Source: RBG-16-66-20 sp052386675
Lineage (GTDB): Bacteria > Pseudomonadota > Gammaproteobacteria > Burkholderiales > SG8-39
Reading direction: 5' to 3'
DNA: 64,000 bases
Assembly (NCBI GenBank): GCA_052386675.1
Contig: JBQTJX010000029.1
Span: 80,722 to 144,721 of the forward strand
The notes below the pieces were generated by a model. It was not told where the DNA came from. It worked only from the letters and a program-made list of their open reading frames with translations, and ran no database searches. Positions 39,600-51,095 of this stretch are shown in pieces. The first letter of the stretch is position 1; every line of letters starts with the position of its first letter. The position numbers were made by a program, and so were the translations under genes.

Positions 39600-40335
39600 C
39601 CCCCGCCTCCTGAACGCGGCCGCCAACGCGCTGCTCGCACTGGTCGCGACCGCGTTCGTCTACGCCGGGCTGCTGGCATTGGCGCGCTCGTCGCTGTTCC
39701 CGCTGCGCGACCTTGTGGTCGGCGGCGGCCTGCAGCACACCTCGAAGGCGCAGATCGAGCGCGTGACGGCCGGCTTCGGCGGCAGTTTCTTCGTCGCCGA
39801 CCTGCCGGCGCTGCGCGCGCGGCTGGAAACCCTGCCCTGGGTGCGCCGCGTCGAGGTGCGCCGCGTCTGGCCCGACCGCGTCGAAGTGGCGTTGGAGGAG
39901 CATGCGGCGCTCGCGCGCTGGGGTGACGCCTTGCTGGTGAACACCTTTGGCGAGTCGTTCGCCGGGAAGCTGCAGGAGGGGCAGGCGGCGCAGCTGCCGC
40001 TGTTCGCCGGGCCGGCGCACACGCAGCGCGAGGTCGCGCGCCGCTACCAGCGCTTCCTCGAGATCCTGAGGCCCCTGGGCGAGGCGCCCGAGCGCGTGGT
40101 GCTGTCGCCGCGCCATGCCTGGCATGTTCGCACCTCGGGCGGCCTGCAACTGGAGCTCGGGCGCGACGGCGCCGAGCCGGTGGAAGCGCGCCTGGCGCGC
40201 TTCGTCGCCGCGCACCCGGCGACGCTCGGGCGCCTGCCGCGGCGCGTGGAGACGGCGCATACCTACCAGCCGTGGATCGTGGACCTGCGCTACCCGAACG
40301 GCTTCGCGCTGCGGGTGCCGGAGTGGAAAGGCTGA
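39589..40335 (+). CDS. ftsQ: Cell division protein FtsQ
   Basis: This bitopic protein has 248 residues: a transmembrane helix (about 10-30), a POTRA domain (FPLRDLVVGGGLQHTSKAQIERV ... FFVADLPALRARLETLPWVRRVEVRRVWPDRVEVALEEHAALARW) and the FtsQ beta domain ending DLRYPNGFALRVPEWKG. It links FtsL/FtsB to the rest of the divisome. The ATG at 39589 gives the MWDNPRLLNA start common in Betaproteobacteria; a GTG at 39580 is an alternative. It overlaps the end of ddl. Confidence 0.93.
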   Translation: MWDNPRLLNAAANALLALVATAFVYAGLLALARSSLFPLRDLVVGGGLQHTSKAQIERVTAGFGGSFFVADLPALRARLETLPWVRRVEVRRVWPDRVEVALEEHAALARWGDALLVNTFGESFAGKLQEGQAAQLPLFAGPAHTQREVARRYQRFLEILRPLGEAPERVVLSPRHAWHVRTSGGLQLELGRDGAEPVEARLARFVAAHPATLGRLPRRVETAHTYQPWIVDLRYPNGFALRVPEWKG

Positions 40336-40337
40336 GC

Positions 40338-41567
40338 ATGGCGAAGGAAAGCCGCAACCTCGTCGTCGGGCTGGACATCGGCACCTCCAAGGTGGCCGCG
40401 CTGGTGGCCGAACTGGGGCCCGACGGCGCCATGCAGGTGCTCGGCATGGGCAGCCACGAGTCGCGCGGCCTGAAGAAAGGCGTGGTGGTGAACATCGAGG
40501 CCACCGTGGGCGCGATCCAGCGCGCGCTGGAGGAGGCCGAGCTGATGGCCGACTGCAAGATCGCCTCGGCCTACACCGGCATCGCCGGCAGCCACATCCG
40601 CAGCTTCAACTCCACCGGCATGGTGGCGGTGAAGGACCGCGAAGTGAGCACGATCGACGTCGAGCGCGCCGTGGACACCGCGCGCGCGGTCAACATCCCG
40701 ACCGACCAGCAGATCCTGCACGTGCTGCGCCAGGAGTTCATCATCGACGGCCAGGAAGACGTGCGCGAGCCCGTGGGCATGTCCGGGGTGCGGCTGGAGG
40801 TGAAGGTGCACATCGTCACCGGCGCGGTGTCGGCGGCGCAGAACATCGTCAAGTGCGTGCGCCGCTGCGGGCTGGAGGTGGACGACCTGATCCTGCAGCC
40901 GCTCGCCTCGGCGCGCGCGGTGCTCTCGGAGGACGAGAAGGACCTCGGCGTGTGCCTGGTGGACATTGGTGGCGGCACCACCGACCTCGCCATCTTCACC
41001 GGCGGCGCGATCCGCCACACCGCGGTAATCCCGATCGCCGGCGACCAGATCACCAACGACATCGCCATGGCGCTGCGCACCCCCACCGCCGACGCCGAGG
41101 CGATCAAGGTGCGCCACGGCGTGGCGCTGCGCCAGCTGGCCGATCCCAACGAGAGCATCGAGGTGCCCGGCATCGGCGAGCGCGCCCCGCGCGTGATGTC
41201 GCGCCAGACGCTGGCAGAGGTGATCGAGCCGCGCGTCGAGGAGTTGTATTCGCTGGTGCAGCAGGTGCTGCGCGAGTCCGGCCACGAGGAGCTGCTGTCT
41301 TCCGGGATCGTGCTCACCGGCGGCAGCTCGACCATGCGCGGCATGGTCGAGCTGGGCGAGGAGATATTCCACATGCCGGTGCGCGTCGGCGCGCCGCGCT
41401 ATGCCGGCGGCCTGGCGGAGGTGGTGCGCAACCCGCGCTATGCGACCGCGATGGGCCTCCTGATGGAGGGCGCCGCGCAACGCCAGCAGGGACGCATCGC
41501 GCGCCAGGACGGCTCGGTGCGCGCGGTGTTCGGGCGCATGCGCGAATGGTTCCAGAGGAATTTCTGA
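40338..41567 (+). CDS. ftsA: Cell division protein FtsA
   Basis: This actin-like ATPase of 409 residues anchors FtsZ to the membrane. It has VVGLDIGTSKVAALVAE (phosphate 1), VCLVDIGGGTTDLAIFTGGAI (phosphate 2), GVVVNIEATVGAI in the 1C region, VLTGGSSTMRGMVELGEEIF and the C-terminal amphipathic helix VFGRMREWFQRNF that binds the membrane. It starts 2 bases after ftsQ. Confidence 0.97.
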   Translation: MAKESRNLVVGLDIGTSKVAALVAELGPDGAMQVLGMGSHESRGLKKGVVVNIEATVGAIQRALEEAELMADCKIASAYTGIAGSHIRSFNSTGMVAVKDREVSTIDVERAVDTARAVNIPTDQQILHVLRQEFIIDGQEDVREPVGMSGVRLEVKVHIVTGAVSAAQNIVKCVRRCGLEVDDLILQPLASARAVLSEDEKDLGVCLVDIGGGTTDLAIFTGGAIRHTAVIPIAGDQITNDIAMALRTPTADAEAIKVRHGVALRQLADPNESIEVPGIGERAPRVMSRQTLAEVIEPRVEELYSLVQQVLRESGHEELLSSGIVLTGGSSTMRGMVELGEEIFHMPVRVGAPRYAGGLAEVVRNPRYATAMGLLMEGAAQRQQGRIARQDGSVRAVFGRMREWFQRNF

Positions 41568-41619
41568 TGTCGGGTTTCACTTTCACAAGTCGTCACAACA
41601 AGGCAAGGAGGTCATGACT

Positions 41620-42813
41620 ATGTTCGAGATCCAGAACGACCAGGCAGCAGGGCCGGTGATCAAGGTGGTCGGCGTCGGCGGCGCAGGCGGCAACGCCGTC
41701 GACCACATGATCGAGAAGGGCATCGGCAAGGTGGAGTTCATCGCCGTCAACACCGACGCCCAGGTGCTGGCGCGCAACCGGGCGCGCAACCAGATCCAGC
41801 TCGGCACCAGCGGGCTGGGGGCGGGGGCCAAGCCCGAGGAGGCGCGCACCGTGGCGCACGCCGAGCGCGAGCGGCTGGAGGAGGCGATCACCGGCTCGCA
41901 CATGGTGTTCATCACCGCCGGCATGGGCGGCGGCACCGGCACCGGGGCGGGACCCGTGATCGCGGAAATCGCGCGCTCCATGGGCATCCTCACCGTGGCG
42001 GTGGTCACCAAGCCATTCGCCTGGGAAGGCTCCAGGCGGATGAAGATCGCCGAGGCCGGCATCGAGGAAATCGCGCCGCACGTGGACTCGCTGATTGTGA
42101 TTCTGAACGACAAGCTGGAGGAGGTGCTGGGGGATGACGTCACCCAGGCCGAGGCCTTCGAGGCAGCGGACGACGTGCTGTGCAATGCCGTGGGCGGAAT
42201 CGTGGACATCATCCACCGCGACGGCGTGGTCAACGTCGACTTCCAGGACGTGCGCACCGTGATGTCGGAGCAGGGCATGGCGATGATGGGCTCGGCCGCC
42301 TCGAGCGGCATCGACCGGGCGCGCATCGCCGCCGAGCAGGCGATCGCCTGCCCGCTGCTGGAGGGCGTCAACCTGTCCGGCGCGCGCGGCGTGCTGGTGA
42401 ACATCACGGCGTCGCGGGGCAGCCTAAAGCTGCGCGAGACCAAGGACGTGATGAACGCCATCCGCGCCTTCGCCGCGGAGGACGCCACCATCATCCACGG
42501 CGGCGTGTTCGACGACGGCCTCGGCGACGAGCTGCGGGTGACGGTGATCGCCACCGGCCTGGGCAAGCCGATGGGTGCGCGCGCCGGGAAGCCGCAGCTT
42601 GTCGTTTCCCAGCACATGTCCCAGAAGACCGGGACCGACAACCAGCCGCTGCCGGTGATCGCGATGCCGGGCCAGGCGCCCGACTACGGCGCCATCGCCG
42701 ACACGCCGGCGGTGTTCAGGAAGCGCGACCGCGCGGCGCAGGTCGAGGCGCTGCAGGCGAGCGGAGTGGACAAGTACGACATCCCGGCGTTCCTGAGGAA
42801 GCAGGCGGACTAG
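41620..42813 (+). CDS. ftsZ: Cell division GTPase FtsZ
   Basis: This tubulin-like GTPase of 397 residues forms the Z-ring. It has VGVGGAGGNAVDHM near residue 18, the signature GGGTGTG (103-109), NVDFQDVRTVMSEQGMAMMG, and at the C-terminus, after a variable linker, the conserved peptide KYDIPAFLRKQAD that binds FtsA and other partners. Two ATGs are possible. I chose 41620 because AAGGAGGT lies at the proper distance (8 bases), whereas for the ATG at 41614 it is almost touching. Confidence 0.97.
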   Translation: MFEIQNDQAAGPVIKVVGVGGAGGNAVDHMIEKGIGKVEFIAVNTDAQVLARNRARNQIQLGTSGLGAGAKPEEARTVAHAERERLEEAITGSHMVFITAGMGGGTGTGAGPVIAEIARSMGILTVAVVTKPFAWEGSRRMKIAEAGIEEIAPHVDSLIVILNDKLEEVLGDDVTQAEAFEAADDVLCNAVGGIVDIIHRDGVVNVDFQDVRTVMSEQGMAMMGSAASSGIDRARIAAEQAIACPLLEGVNLSGARGVLVNITASRGSLKLRETKDVMNAIRAFAAEDATIIHGGVFDDGLGDELRVTVIATGLGKPMGARAGKPQLVVSQHMSQKTGTDNQPLPVIAMPGQAPDYGAIADTPAVFRKRDRAAQVEALQASGVDKYDIPAFLRKQAD

Positions 42814-42840
42814 CCCTGTAACGCCGGTGCGCGAACCGAC

Positions 42841-42878
42841 CGGCCGCCGTCTTCTCCCTTGCCGGAGGACGGCGGCCG
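42841..42878 (+). terminator. Hairpin after ftsZ
   Basis: CGGCCGCCGTC (42841-42851) and GACGGCGGCCG (42868-42878) form a perfect 11-base stem with a 16-base loop, 27 bases after the ftsZ stop. No T-run follows, so efficiency as an intrinsic terminator is uncertain. It marks the likely end of the dcw transcript before the dioxygenase gene. Confidence 0.55.
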
Positions 42879-42910
42879 CAGTGCGCATGCAGTTTAGGGA
42901 GGAAAGCCAT

Positions 42911-43732
42911 ATGGGTTTTGATCTGGCACCGCATTCAGCCGCGCTGGAGCGGGACGGCTTCACGATCATCAAGGACTTCCTGGACGAATCGGGCCTCGCC
43001 GAGGTCCGCCGCGTGCTGCGCTTCTACCTGGGTTCGCACACCGGGCGCAATCCGTTCGAGGGCTACAGCACCGAGCGCGTCTACACGCTGGTGGCGCGCG
43101 CCAGGGTGTTCTGGGACATCGCGCTCGATTCACGGGTGCTCGCGCTGTGCGACCGCTTCCTGCTGCCGGGCTGCCTGCTCACCGCGAGCCAGGCGATCAG
43201 CATTCGTCCGGGCGAGGCGCCGCAGGACTTCCACCACGACGACACCTTCTATACGATTCCACGGCCGCGACCAATGATCTCGCTGTCCACCATCGCCGCG
43301 GTGGACGCGTTCACTGCGGAGAATGGCGGTACGCAGGTCCTGCCGGGCAGCCATCTCTGGGGCGAGGACTGGCGGGCGCGGGCGAATTCGGCGACGCCCC
43401 TGACGGTCGCAATGCCTGCAGGTGCTTGCGTCGTGTTTTCGGGCACGCTGGTGCACCGCGGAGGGGCCAATCGCGGGTCGGCTCCGCGGCTCGCGTTCTC
43501 CAACCAGTACTGTCAGCCCTGGGCGCGGCAGCAGGAGAATTTCCTGCAGGGCGTGCCGGTCGAGGTCGCGCGCCGAATGCCGCAGCGGCTCCAGGAAATG
43601 CTCGGCTACTCCATCTATCCGCCGTTCATGGGCCAGCTCACCGCCAGTCATCCGGCCAAGGCGCTGGAGCCCGGCTACCAGAACCGGGTCGAGGCCCAGG
43701 CGCGCTCCGCCGGGGCGCGGCTGCCGGAATGA
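42911..43732 (+). CDS. Phytanoyl-CoA dioxygenase (PhyH)-family protein
   Basis: This protein of 273 residues belongs to the Fe(II)/2-oxoglutarate oxygenase superfamily. The iron ligands are visible as the HxD in DFHHDDTFY (108-111) and the distal His182 in GTLVHRGGANRG; Arg193 in APRLAF is placed to hold 2-oxoglutarate. ENGGTQVLPGSHLWGEDW is the typical core. A GGGAGG Shine-Dalgarno precedes the ATG. PhyH proteins hydroxylate diverse small molecules, so the substrate is unknown. Its place between ftsZ and lpxC, which are usually neighbours in Betaproteobacteria, suggests an insertion into the conserved cluster. Confidence 0.88.
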   Translation: MGFDLAPHSAALERDGFTIIKDFLDESGLAEVRRVLRFYLGSHTGRNPFEGYSTERVYTLVARARVFWDIALDSRVLALCDRFLLPGCLLTASQAISIRPGEAPQDFHHDDTFYTIPRPRPMISLSTIAAVDAFTAENGGTQVLPGSHLWGEDWRARANSATPLTVAMPAGACVVFSGTLVHRGGANRGSAPRLAFSNQYCQPWARQQENFLQGVPVEVARRMPQRLQEMLGYSIYPPFMGQLTASHPAKALEPGYQNRVEAQARSAGARLPE

Positions 43733-43767
43733 CGGCCGGGGCAGAACCCGGCGCGCCCAGAGGCGAT

Positions 43768-43776
43768 TGCTAGAAT
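43768..43776 (+). promoter_or_regulatory. Extended -10 promoter of lpxC
   Basis: TGC followed by TAGAAT at 43771-43776 matches an extended -10 element with one change. The predicted start is only about 3 bases before the lpxC ATG at 43786, and no Shine-Dalgarno is present, so the transcript may be nearly leaderless. No -35 is needed with an extended -10. Confidence 0.5.
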
Positions 43777-43785
43777 TCGGCTTCG

Positions 43786-44703
43786 ATGCTCAGGCAACGC
43801 ACATTGAAATCCCTGGTCCGCGCCACCGGCGTGGGCCTGCACACCGGCCAGAAGGTGGTGATGACGCTGCGCCCGGCGCAGCCCGGCACCGGAATCGTGT
43901 TCCGGCGCTTGGACCTCGCCTCGCCGGTGGCGATCCCGGCGCGCGCCGACGCGGTCGGCGAGACGCGCCTGTGCTCGTGCCTGGTGTCCGGGGAAACGAA
44001 GGTCTACACCGTGGAGCACCTGATGTCCGCGATGGCGGGCCTGGGCGTGGACAACGCCTACGTGGACCTGGACGGCCCGGAAGTGCCGATCATGGACGGC
44101 AGCGCCGCGCCCTTCGCGCTGCTCATCAAGCAGGCCGGGCTGGAGGAGCAGAATGCCCCCAAACGCTTCCTGCGCGTGAAGAAGCGCATCGAGGCGAAGG
44201 ACGGCGACAAGTGGGCGGCGCTGGAGCCCTTCGAGGGCTTCAAGCTGACCTTCTCCATCGTCTACACCCATCCGGTGATCGCCCGCTCGAACTCCCTGCT
44301 GACGGTGGACTTCGCGCAGACCTCCTACCTCACCGAGGTGGCGCGGGCGCGCACCTACGGTTTCATGCAGGACGTCGAAGACCTGCGCGAGTCGGGCCTG
44401 GCACTGGGCGGCGGTCTGGACAACGCGGTGGTGCTGGACGAGTTCCGGGTGCTGAACGCCGAAGGCCTGCGCTTCGCGGACGAATTCATTCGCCACAAGG
44501 TGCTCGACGCGATCGGCGACCTGTACCTGTTGGGCAGCCCGCTGCTGGCCGCTTTCAGCGCCCACAAGTCCGGCCACGCCCTCAACAACCGGCTGCTGCT
44601 GCAGTTGCTTGCTGATCCCTCGGCGGTGGAAGCGGTTACTTTCGACCGCGCCGAGGAGGCGCCGGCGGGAGTGTTGGGCCTGCTGCGCCAACTTCAGGGT
44701 TAA
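43786..44703 (+). CDS. lpxC: UDP-3-O-acyl-GlcNAc deacetylase LpxC
   Basis: This zinc amidase of 305 residues commits to lipid A synthesis. It begins MLRQRTLKSLVRATGVGLHTGQKV, the family start, with TVEHLMSAMAGLGVDNAYVDLDGPEVPIMDGSAAPF (zinc His), SGLALGGGLDNAVVLDEFRVLN and DEFIRHKVLDAIGDLYLLG (second zinc region), and HKSGHALNNRLL with the catalytic His. The length is standard. The 3' end overlaps the convergent dciA-like gene by 68 bases. Confidence 0.97.
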   Translation: MLRQRTLKSLVRATGVGLHTGQKVVMTLRPAQPGTGIVFRRLDLASPVAIPARADAVGETRLCSCLVSGETKVYTVEHLMSAMAGLGVDNAYVDLDGPEVPIMDGSAAPFALLIKQAGLEEQNAPKRFLRVKKRIEAKDGDKWAALEPFEGFKLTFSIVYTHPVIARSNSLLTVDFAQTSYLTEVARARTYGFMQDVEDLRESGLALGGGLDNAVVLDEFRVLNAEGLRFADEFIRHKVLDAIGDLYLLGSPLLAAFSAHKSGHALNNRLLLQLLADPSAVEAVTFDRAEEAPAGVLGLLRQLQG

Positions 44704-45127
44704 GTTGATGATCCAGAAGGTGTTTTAGCGCGTCCTTGGCAGGGGATTCGGCCAGGGCCTGATGCAGCTTTCGCAGCGATCCGGCGGCCTGCGGCGACAG
44801 TTTCCGCGCTGCTTTCCGGACCCCGGTTTCCCGGGCGTCGCCGGGTTGCACCCTCACGGAAACTGAATTAACCTTCGCCCCTCGTTTTGACAGGAATTCA
44901 CACAGGCTTTCCGAGAGAAGCCTGAGCTTGGCCGCCGCAGCCGGAGTCGCGGCGAGCACCACAAGCTGACCGTCCTTGAGATTTGCGGCCCGGACCCTTT
45001 GGGCGAGCTCAGGCGGGAGAAAATCGCCACATAACCTGGACAGGGCGTTGATTTCGAGCGCTTTTTCAACCAGGGGCTGAAGTTCGGCGTCGGACCGCAG
45101 CAAGCGGACGATTCGTGAAGGTCGCAC
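44636..45127 (-). CDS. dciA: DciA-family (DUF721) protein
   Basis: The product has 163 residues. The N-terminal half shows the DUF721 pattern: a helix (VEKALEINALSRLCGDFLPPELAQRVRAANLKDGQLVVLAATPAAAAKLRLLSESL) followed by the KRGAKVNSVSVRVQP strand. DciA loads the replicative helicase DnaB in bacteria without DnaC. Its location between lpxC and secA on the opposite strand fits the common betaproteobacterial arrangement. It starts with GTG at 45127. Its last 68 bases are antisense to lpxC, encoding a poorly conserved Pro-rich tail, so the true functional end may be earlier. Confidence 0.8.
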   Translation of the reverse strand: MRPSRIVRLLRSDAELQPLVEKALEINALSRLCGDFLPPELAQRVRAANLKDGQLVVLAATPAAAAKLRLLSESLCEFLSKRGAKVNSVSVRVQPGDARETGVRKAARKLSPQAAGSLRKLHQALAESPAKDALKHLLDHQLNPEVGAAGPTLPPAPPRRGRK

Positions 45128-45161
45128 GGTGGGATGGTGGCAGGAAAACGAGGGAGACCGC

Positions 45162-46115
45162 GTGCAGATTATCTTGATCTCGAGCCGGCTGGCGAAAGCG
45201 AGGAGTCTGTCGCTTTCGTTCGCCCACCTGCTGGTGTCGCTCGCGGTCGGCGGTCTGGTGCTGGTGCTCCTCGCCGGCGCGCTTTATTGGATCAGCCTGC
45301 GCTTCGCATCCGAGATTCGCATTCCCGTCATCCATGAACTGGTGCTGGCGGCCCAGAAGTCGGAGGCCGACCGCTCGCGAGTGTTCGTGCAGCAGAACCT
45401 GAATGCCATGGCGGTGAAGATCGGCGAGATGCAGGCGCAACTCACCCGCCTGGACGCCCTGGGCGAGCGCCTGTCTTCCATGGCCGGGTTGCGGCCGCAG
45501 GAGTTCCGTTTCTCCGAGCCGCCCGGCCTGGGCGGGGCCGCGTCCACGCTGATGCCGCCGCAGAACCTGTCGCTCGCGCAGTTCAGCGCGAGGGTCGACA
45601 GCCTGTCGCGGGAAATGGAGGCGCGCACCGACCTGCTCGGCGTGCTGGAAGCGCAGCTGTTCGAGCAGGCGGTGAAAAAGAAGGCACTGCCGACCATGAT
45701 GCCGGTGAGCGCCCCGTTCAACGCCTCGGGCTTCGGCTACCGGATCGACCCTTTCACCGGCCAGCAGGCGATGCACGAAGGCATCGATTTCATCACCGAC
45801 ACCGGCACGCCGGTGGTCGCCGCAGCCGGCGGCGTGGTGCAGTTCGCCGGTTTCCATCCGCAGTACGGCAACATGATCGACATCGACCACGGCAACGACC
45901 TGGTGACGCGCTACGCCCACCTGTCCAAGCTGATGGTGAAGGAAGGCGACCTGGTGCAGCGTGGGCGGCGCATCGGCGACAGCGGCAGCACCGGCCGCTC
46001 CACCGGCCCGCACCTGCATTTCGAGGTCCGCTTCCGTGGCGCGCCGCAGAATCCCTCCAGGTTCCTGCTGGCGCAGAATCCGCAGCAGCCGCAGGCGCTG
46101 GCGCGCCGCAAGTAG
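45162..46115 (+). CDS. M23-family metallopeptidase (cell-wall endopeptidase-like)
   Basis: This protein of 317 residues has an N-terminal transmembrane helix (about 19-43) and a coiled-coil region (KIGEMQAQLTRLDALGERLSSM). The C-terminal LytM/M23 domain has the zinc ligands in HEGIDFITDTGTPVVA (HxxxD), YAHLSKL and HLHFEVR. Family members trim peptidoglycan crosslinks in the periplasm. I chose the GTG at 45162 after GGGAGA; a GTG at 45129 in the same frame is an alternative. The gene is divergent from dciA and sits before secA, as in related genomes. Confidence 0.9.
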   Translation: MQIILISSRLAKARSLSLSFAHLLVSLAVGGLVLVLLAGALYWISLRFASEIRIPVIHELVLAAQKSEADRSRVFVQQNLNAMAVKIGEMQAQLTRLDALGERLSSMAGLRPQEFRFSEPPGLGGAASTLMPPQNLSLAQFSARVDSLSREMEARTDLLGVLEAQLFEQAVKKKALPTMMPVSAPFNASGFGYRIDPFTGQQAMHEGIDFITDTGTPVVAAAGGVVQFAGFHPQYGNMIDIDHGNDLVTRYAHLSKLMVKEGDLVQRGRRIGDSGSTGRSTGPHLHFEVRFRGAPQNPSRFLLAQNPQQPQALARRK

Positions 46116-46157
46116 GCCCTGCTGCGGGTTCCGGCCCCGGGGCGACCCGTCCCGGCG

Positions 46158-46166
46158 TGCTAAAAT
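46158..46166 (+). promoter_or_regulatory. Extended -10 promoter of secA
   Basis: TGC plus TAAAAT (46161-46166) fits an extended -10 element. A leader of about 60 bases follows, holding a hairpin CCGGGG (46179-46184) / CCCCGG (46194-46199) that might modulate secA translation; no secM-like gene is present. Confidence 0.5.
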
Positions 46167-46231
46167 CTTTTTCTTTTACCGGGGGTTAGAGTGCCCCGGC
46201 CGCAGAATTTCCCCAGCATCCCAGCCCACTG

Positions 46232-49020
<2,789 letters not shown>

Positions 49021-49021
<1 letters not shown>

Positions 49022-50232
49022 TGGCCGTCCGGCTCGACCCTCCCGATCCTGCTGCGTTGCACCCGGTTCCTGGGGTGGAACTGGGTATCGCCATGGCCGG
49101 CGTGAAGAGGGCGAACCGCAAGGACGTGCTGGTCGCGCGGCTGGCGCCGGGCACCGCGGTCGCCGGCGTGTTCACGAAGAACCGGTTCTGCGCTGCACCC
49201 GTTGTGCTGGCGAAGAACAACATCAGGAACGATGTCCGGGCGCTGGTGGTGAACACCGGCAATGCGAATGCGGGGACCGGGAAGGAAGGATTGAAGCGGG
49301 CCGGTGCGGTATGCGATGCGCTGGCCGGGTTGTTGGGATGCAAGAGCAACCAGGTGCTGCCGTTCTCGACGGGCGTAATCATGGAGCAGTTGCCCGCCGG
49401 GCTGATCGCTGCCGGACTGCCGGCAGCGATCTCGGACTTGAAACCCGCCAACTGGGCTTCCGCGGCTGAAGCCATCATGACCACCGATACCGTCGCCAAG
49501 GCCGCCTCCCGCATGGTGGAGCTCTCCGGCGGCGTGGCCACGGTCACCGGCATCGCCAAGGGCTCGGGCATGATCCGGCCGGACATGGCGACGATGCTGG
49601 GATTCGTGGCGACGGATGCGAAGGTAAAGCCGTCCTCGCTCAAGCGGATCGTCAGGAAAGCCGCAAACCGGTCGTTCAACGCCATCACGGTCGATGGGGA
49701 CACCTCGACGAACGATGCGTTCCTGTGTCTCGCCACCGGAAAAGGCCCGGTGGCGAGATCGATGAAAGACGAAAAGCTCATCGAAGAGGCCATCACGTCG
49801 GTCGCACAATTCCTCGCCCAGGCCATCGTTCGCGACGGCGAGGGCGCGACGAAGTTCGTCACCGTCACCATCGAGAAGGGGCGCAGCGAGGCCGAGTGCC
49901 GCAAGGTGGCCTACGCCATCGCGCATTCGCCGCTGGTGAAGACCGCGCTGTTCGCCTCCGACCCGAACCTCGGGCGCATTCTCGCCGCCGTGGGCTATGC
50001 CGGCATCGCCGACCTGGATACGTCCAGGGTGGATCTCTACCTGGACAAGGTTCTCGTCGCCAAAGGTGGCGCGCGACACGCCGGCTACCGCGAGGCGCAG
50101 GGCGCCGCGGTGATGAAGCAGCCCGAGATCACCATCCGGGTGCTGCTCAATCGCGGCAAGGCCGCGGCCACGGTTTGGACCTGCGATTTCTCCTACGATT
50201 ACGTCAAGATCAACGCCGAATACCGGACATGA
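49021..50232 (+). CDS. argJ: Bifunctional ornithine acetyltransferase/N-acetylglutamate synthase ArgJ
   Basis: The proenzyme has 403 residues and cleaves itself before a threonine; here Thr191 in RPDMATMLGF is in the expected place. Other motifs are GVFTKNRFCAAPVVLAK, VVNTGNANAGTG, STGVIMEQLP, SFNAITVDGDTSTNDAF and the end AATVWTCDFSYDYVKINAEYRT. It recycles the acetyl group in arginine synthesis. The ATG overlaps the secA stop (TGATG), and the stop overlaps the next ATG. Confidence 0.96.
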
Positions 50233-51095
50233 GCCCATCAAGCGATTTGGAACGCATCCTCGAACGCCTCGATCAACTGCTGCCGCCGGCGCCGCCGCCG
50301 ACCGACTGGAAAGCGAGCATCGCCTTCCGCTGGCGCCGGGCCACTGGCCCCAACGGCCGCGGCTGGCTGCAGCCGGTGCAGCACGTGCACAAGATGAGGC
50401 TTTCGGACCTGCAGGGCATCGGACCGCAGATCGCCAAGGTGGACCAGAACACGAAGCAGCTGATGGAGGGCCGGCCGGCGAACAATGTGCTCCTGACCGG
50501 CGCGCGCGGCACAGGCAAGTCCTCGATCGTGAAGGGCCTGCTCAATAAGTACCACAAGCAGGGCCTGCGCCTGGTCGAGGTGGAGAAGAGCGACCTGGGC
50601 GACCTGCCGGCGATCACCGACGTCCTGTCCACGCGCCCGGAACGGTTCCTGGTCTTCTGCGACGACCTCACCTTCCACGGCGCGGAGGAAGGCTACATCG
50701 CGCTCAAGGTGGCGCTGGACGGCTCCATCTCCACCACCTCCGAGAACATGCTCATCTACGCCACCTCCAACCGGCGCCACCTGATGCCGGAGTACATGGC
50801 CGAGAACCTCGAGACCAAGTACGTCGGCGACGAGATCCACCCCGGCGAGACCGCCGAGGAAAAGATCTCGCTCTCGGAGCGCTTCGGCCTCTGGGTGTCC
50901 TTCTATCCCTTCGACCAGGACGAGTACCTCGCCATCGTCGCGCACTGGCTGAGGACCTTCGGCTGCTCGGCGAAGGAAATCGAGTCCGCCCGCGAGGAGA
51001 CGCTGCAGTGGTCCATGCAGCGCGGCTCGCGCAGCGGTCGCATCGCCTACCAGTTCGCCCGGGACTGGGCGGGACGGCACGCCAGGAAGAAGTAG
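50229..51095 (+). CDS. DUF815-family AAA+ ATPase
   Basis: This cytoplasmic P-loop ATPase has 288 residues. Walker A is LLTGARGTGKSSIVKGLL (about 88-105), Walker B is RFLVFCDDLTF, and the family-specific TSNRRHLMPEYM and SEERF-like SLSERFGLWVSFYPFDQDEYL follow. DUF815 proteins are widespread but of unknown function. It lies between argJ and the MutT-TenI fusion, a conserved betaproteobacterial order. The ATG overlaps the argJ stop (ATGA). Confidence 0.9.
   Translation: MSPSSDLERILERLDQLLPPAPPPTDWKASIAFRWRRATGPNGRGWLQPVQHVHKMRLSDLQGIGPQIAKVDQNTKQLMEGRPANNVLLTGARGTGKSSIVKGLLNKYHKQGLRLVEVEKSDLGDLPAITDVLSTRPERFLVFCDDLTFHGAEEGYIALKVALDGSISTTSENMLIYATSNRRHLMPEYMAENLETKYVGDEIHPGETAEEKISLSERFGLWVSFYPFDQDEYLAIVAHWLRTFGCSAKEIESAREETLQWSMQRGSRSGRIAYQFARDWAGRHARKK

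Noticed and set aside
41614..42813. ftsZ starting at ATG 41614
   Set aside because: The Shine-Dalgarno nearly touches that ATG; the ATG at 41620 has proper spacing.
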